Positions 38,339-39,716 of a stretch of 39,716 nucleotides of DNA are shown here, piece by piece (position 1 is the stretch's first letter; every line of letters begins with the position of its first letter). Origin of the DNA: Actinomycetes bacterium (lineage in GTDB: Bacteria; Actinomycetota; Acidimicrobiia; Acidimicrobiales; Bog-793); contig JAKABX010000006.1 of NCBI GenBank assembly GCA_021796545.1, forward strand, positions 1-39,716, in the 5' to 3' direction. The notes under the pieces were generated by a model. That model ran no database searches. It had not been told where the DNA came from and saw only the letters and a list, made by a program, of their open reading frames with translations. The position numbers and the translations under genes were made by a program.

Positions 38339-39716
38339 CTAGGACGGCGCCGGCGCTTGGTGCTCGCCGGGGAAGACGATCCCACGGCCCTTGCACATCG
38401 GGCAGGTCTCCGACAGCGCTTCGACGAGCCCCTCGCCAACGCGCTTGCGGGTCATCTCGATCAGACCCAGTTCGGAGATGTCGTAGACCTGGGTCGGCGT
38501 CTTGTCGCGCATGAGCGCGGCGCGCAGCGTCGTCACGACCTCCTGGCGGTTGGCCTTCACCTCCATGTCGATGAAGTCGATGACGATGATCCCGCCGATG
38601 TCGCGTAGACGCAGCTGGCGCGCGATCTCCTCAGCGGCCTCGAGGTTGTTGCGGAAGACGGTCTCCTCGAGGCTCGATGAGCCGACGTTCTTGCCCGTGT
38701 TCACGTCGATCACTGTCAGCGCCTCGGTTCGCTCGATGATGAGCGAGCCCCCCGAGGGGAGCCAGACCTTGCGGTCGAGCGCCTTGTGCAGCTGCTCGTG
38801 GACGTGGTGGCGCTCGAAGAGCGGAAGGTGCTCGGCGGCCGGGTCGTAGTACTCGACCCGGTCCGCGAGGGCGGGATCGATGTCGGCGACGTAGGCCCGC
38901 ACCGCGTCGTACAGCTCGGCGTCGTCGATGACGACCCCGCGGTACTCCTCGGTGAACTCCTCCCTGATCGCCCGAAGCGCGAGATGGGGCTCGGCGTGCA
39001 GCAGTGCCGGTGCCGGCAGGCGGCGGGCCTTGTCGTCGATCTCGCGCCAGCGCTCGAGCAGCTGGGCGACGTCGCGGCGCAGCTCGTCCGCGCTCACGCC
39101 TTCGGCGGCGGTGCGGACGATGATTCCGTGTCCCTCCGGGCGGATCTCGTCGAGCAGCTTCCGCAAGCGCTTGCGCTCGTTGTCGTCGAGGCGCTTGGAG
39201 ATGCCGCTCGCACTCGAGTTGGGCACGAGCACGACAAAACGCCCCGGCAGCGAGACCTCCTCGGTGAGGCGCGCGCCCTTCAGGCCGATCGGGTTCTTGG
39301 TGACTTGGCAGACGATCGTCTGGCCCGGGCGCAGCAGGTGCTCGATCCGGGTCGCGCCCGGCTCGCGCTCGATCGAGTCGTCCCGCTCGGCGTGCACGTC
39401 GCCCCAGTACAAGACCGCGTTCTTCGGCGTGCCGATGTCGACGAAGGCCGCCTCCATGCCCGGCAGGACGTTCTTCACCCGACCGCGGTAGATGTTGCCG
39501 TCGATCTGGTTGGCGTCGGCTTGGTTCCGTGCGACGTGGTGTTCGATCAGCGAGCGGCCCTCGAGGACCGCGATCTGGGTGACGTCCTGCTCGACGTGCA
39601 CGCACATGAGGTAGCGCCCGACGGGCCGACCCTTGCGCTCGCGACCCCGACGGCGCCGGCCGGCGGGCGCACGCCCGGCCTCGTCGGCCTCGTCGGCCGG
39701 ACGCTCGGCCCCCTGC
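38339..39716 (-). CDS. rng: Ribonuclease E/G family protein, N terminus beyond the window
   Basis: The frame is open from the window edge to TAG at 38339. The last residues before the edge form an Arg-rich stretch (RRRRGRERKGRPVGRYL), so the true start lies outside, and the ATG at 39607 is internal. Visible are the S1-type region with NIYRGRVKNVLPGMEAAFVDIG, the RNase H-like and catalytic parts LTVIDVNTGKN and GGIIVIDFIDM (metal-binding Asp residues), and the zinc-link CPMC in SETCPMCKGRGIVF near the end. It cuts single-stranded, AU-rich RNA in rRNA maturation and mRNA decay. The C-terminal degradosome scaffold of RNase E is absent on this side; actinobacteria often carry it in the N-terminal part. 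Confidence 0.93.
   Translation of the reverse strand, partial: QGAERPADEADEAGRAPAGRRRRGRERKGRPVGRYLMCVHVEQDVTQIAVLEGRSLIEHHVARNQADANQIDGNIYRGRVKNVLPGMEAAFVDIGTPKNAVLYWGDVHAERDDSIEREPGATRIEHLLRPGQTIVCQVTKNPIGLKGARLTEEVSLPGRFVVLVPNSSASGISKRLDDNERKRLRKLLDEIRPEGHGIIVRTAAEGVSADELRRDVAQLLERWREIDDKARRLPAPALLHAEPHLALRAIREEFTEEYRGVVIDDAELYDAVRAYVADIDPALADRVEYYDPAAEHLPLFERHHVHEQLHKALDRKVWLPSGGSLIIERTEALTVIDVNTGKNVGSSSLEETVFRNNLEAAEEIARQLRLRDIGGIIVIDFIDMEVKANRQEVVTTLRAALMRDKTPTQVYDISELGLIEMTRKRVGEGLVEALSETCPMCKGRGIVFPGEHQAPAPS

Overview
The window is a very GC-rich chromosomal segment of an actinobacterium. Three things point to Actinomycetota, probably a member of the Acidimicrobiia: the gene order (rng-rplU-rpmA-obgE-proBA; rpsB-tsf-pyrH-frr-cdsA-dxr-M50 protease-ispG; an OmpR-type regulator, kinase and GerMN lipoprotein resembling mtrAB-lpqB), the type II DAHP synthase, and secreted proteins with Thr-rich linkers and a DUF929/VKOR pair. 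This assignment is an inference from gene content; no rRNA or tRNA gene was seen.

Layout. Positions 1-1160 hold remnants of two insertion sequences: an ISKra4-type transposase end with an in-frame stop, joined directly to the last ~85 codons of an IS110-type transposase. A gene-poor stretch follows to 1453. On the minus strand come a small DUF5658 membrane protein, a NarL-type response regulator and its membrane kinase (1454-4236). Next is a four-gene minus-strand operon (8582 to 4399): class III aminotransferase, a lipoprotein with an alpha/beta-hydrolase domain lacking catalytic residues, ArfB ribosome rescue factor and a CynX-type MFS transporter. Divergent from it are an SbcD/YhaO-like nuclease and an SbcC/YhaN-like ATPase (8742-12840, plus).

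The core housekeeping block runs on the minus strand from 23981 to 12854. It contains xerC, rpsB, tsf, pyrH, frr, cdsA, dxr, an RseP-like protease and ispG, followed by a DUF929 thioredoxin-like protein and a VKOR protein that look like a disulfide-forming pair. Several genes overlap by 4 bases (GTGA/ATGA), which suggests translational coupling. On the plus strand at 24046-27004 lies a response regulator/kinase/GerMN-lipoprotein operon. It converges on nadD-rsfS (minus). Divergent from nadD is the DAHP synthase gene, followed by a large secreted propeller/lysozyme-like protein (29566-31617).

The right end is a second minus-strand housekeeping block: rng (running off the window), rplU, rpmA, obgE, proB and proA. 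proA is followed by overlapping MoxR ATPase and VWA/CoxE-like genes (33922 to 31627).

How the genes work together: one set serves translation and ribosome biogenesis (S2, EF-Ts, RRF, L21, L27, Obg, RsfS, ArfB, RNase E/G). A second covers isoprenoid and phospholipid precursors and UMP phosphorylation (Dxr, IspG, CdsA, PyrH). A third covers proline, aromatic amino acid and NAD synthesis. The less conventional material is the envelope and signalling genes: two two-component systems, a pseudo-hydrolase lipoprotein, DUF929+VKOR, a GerMN lipoprotein, the propeller/GH25-like protein and MoxR-VWA. Several transcription-unit starts carry a TANNNT-like box 5-6 bases before the start codon and no Shine-Dalgarno sequence, suggesting leaderless mRNAs.
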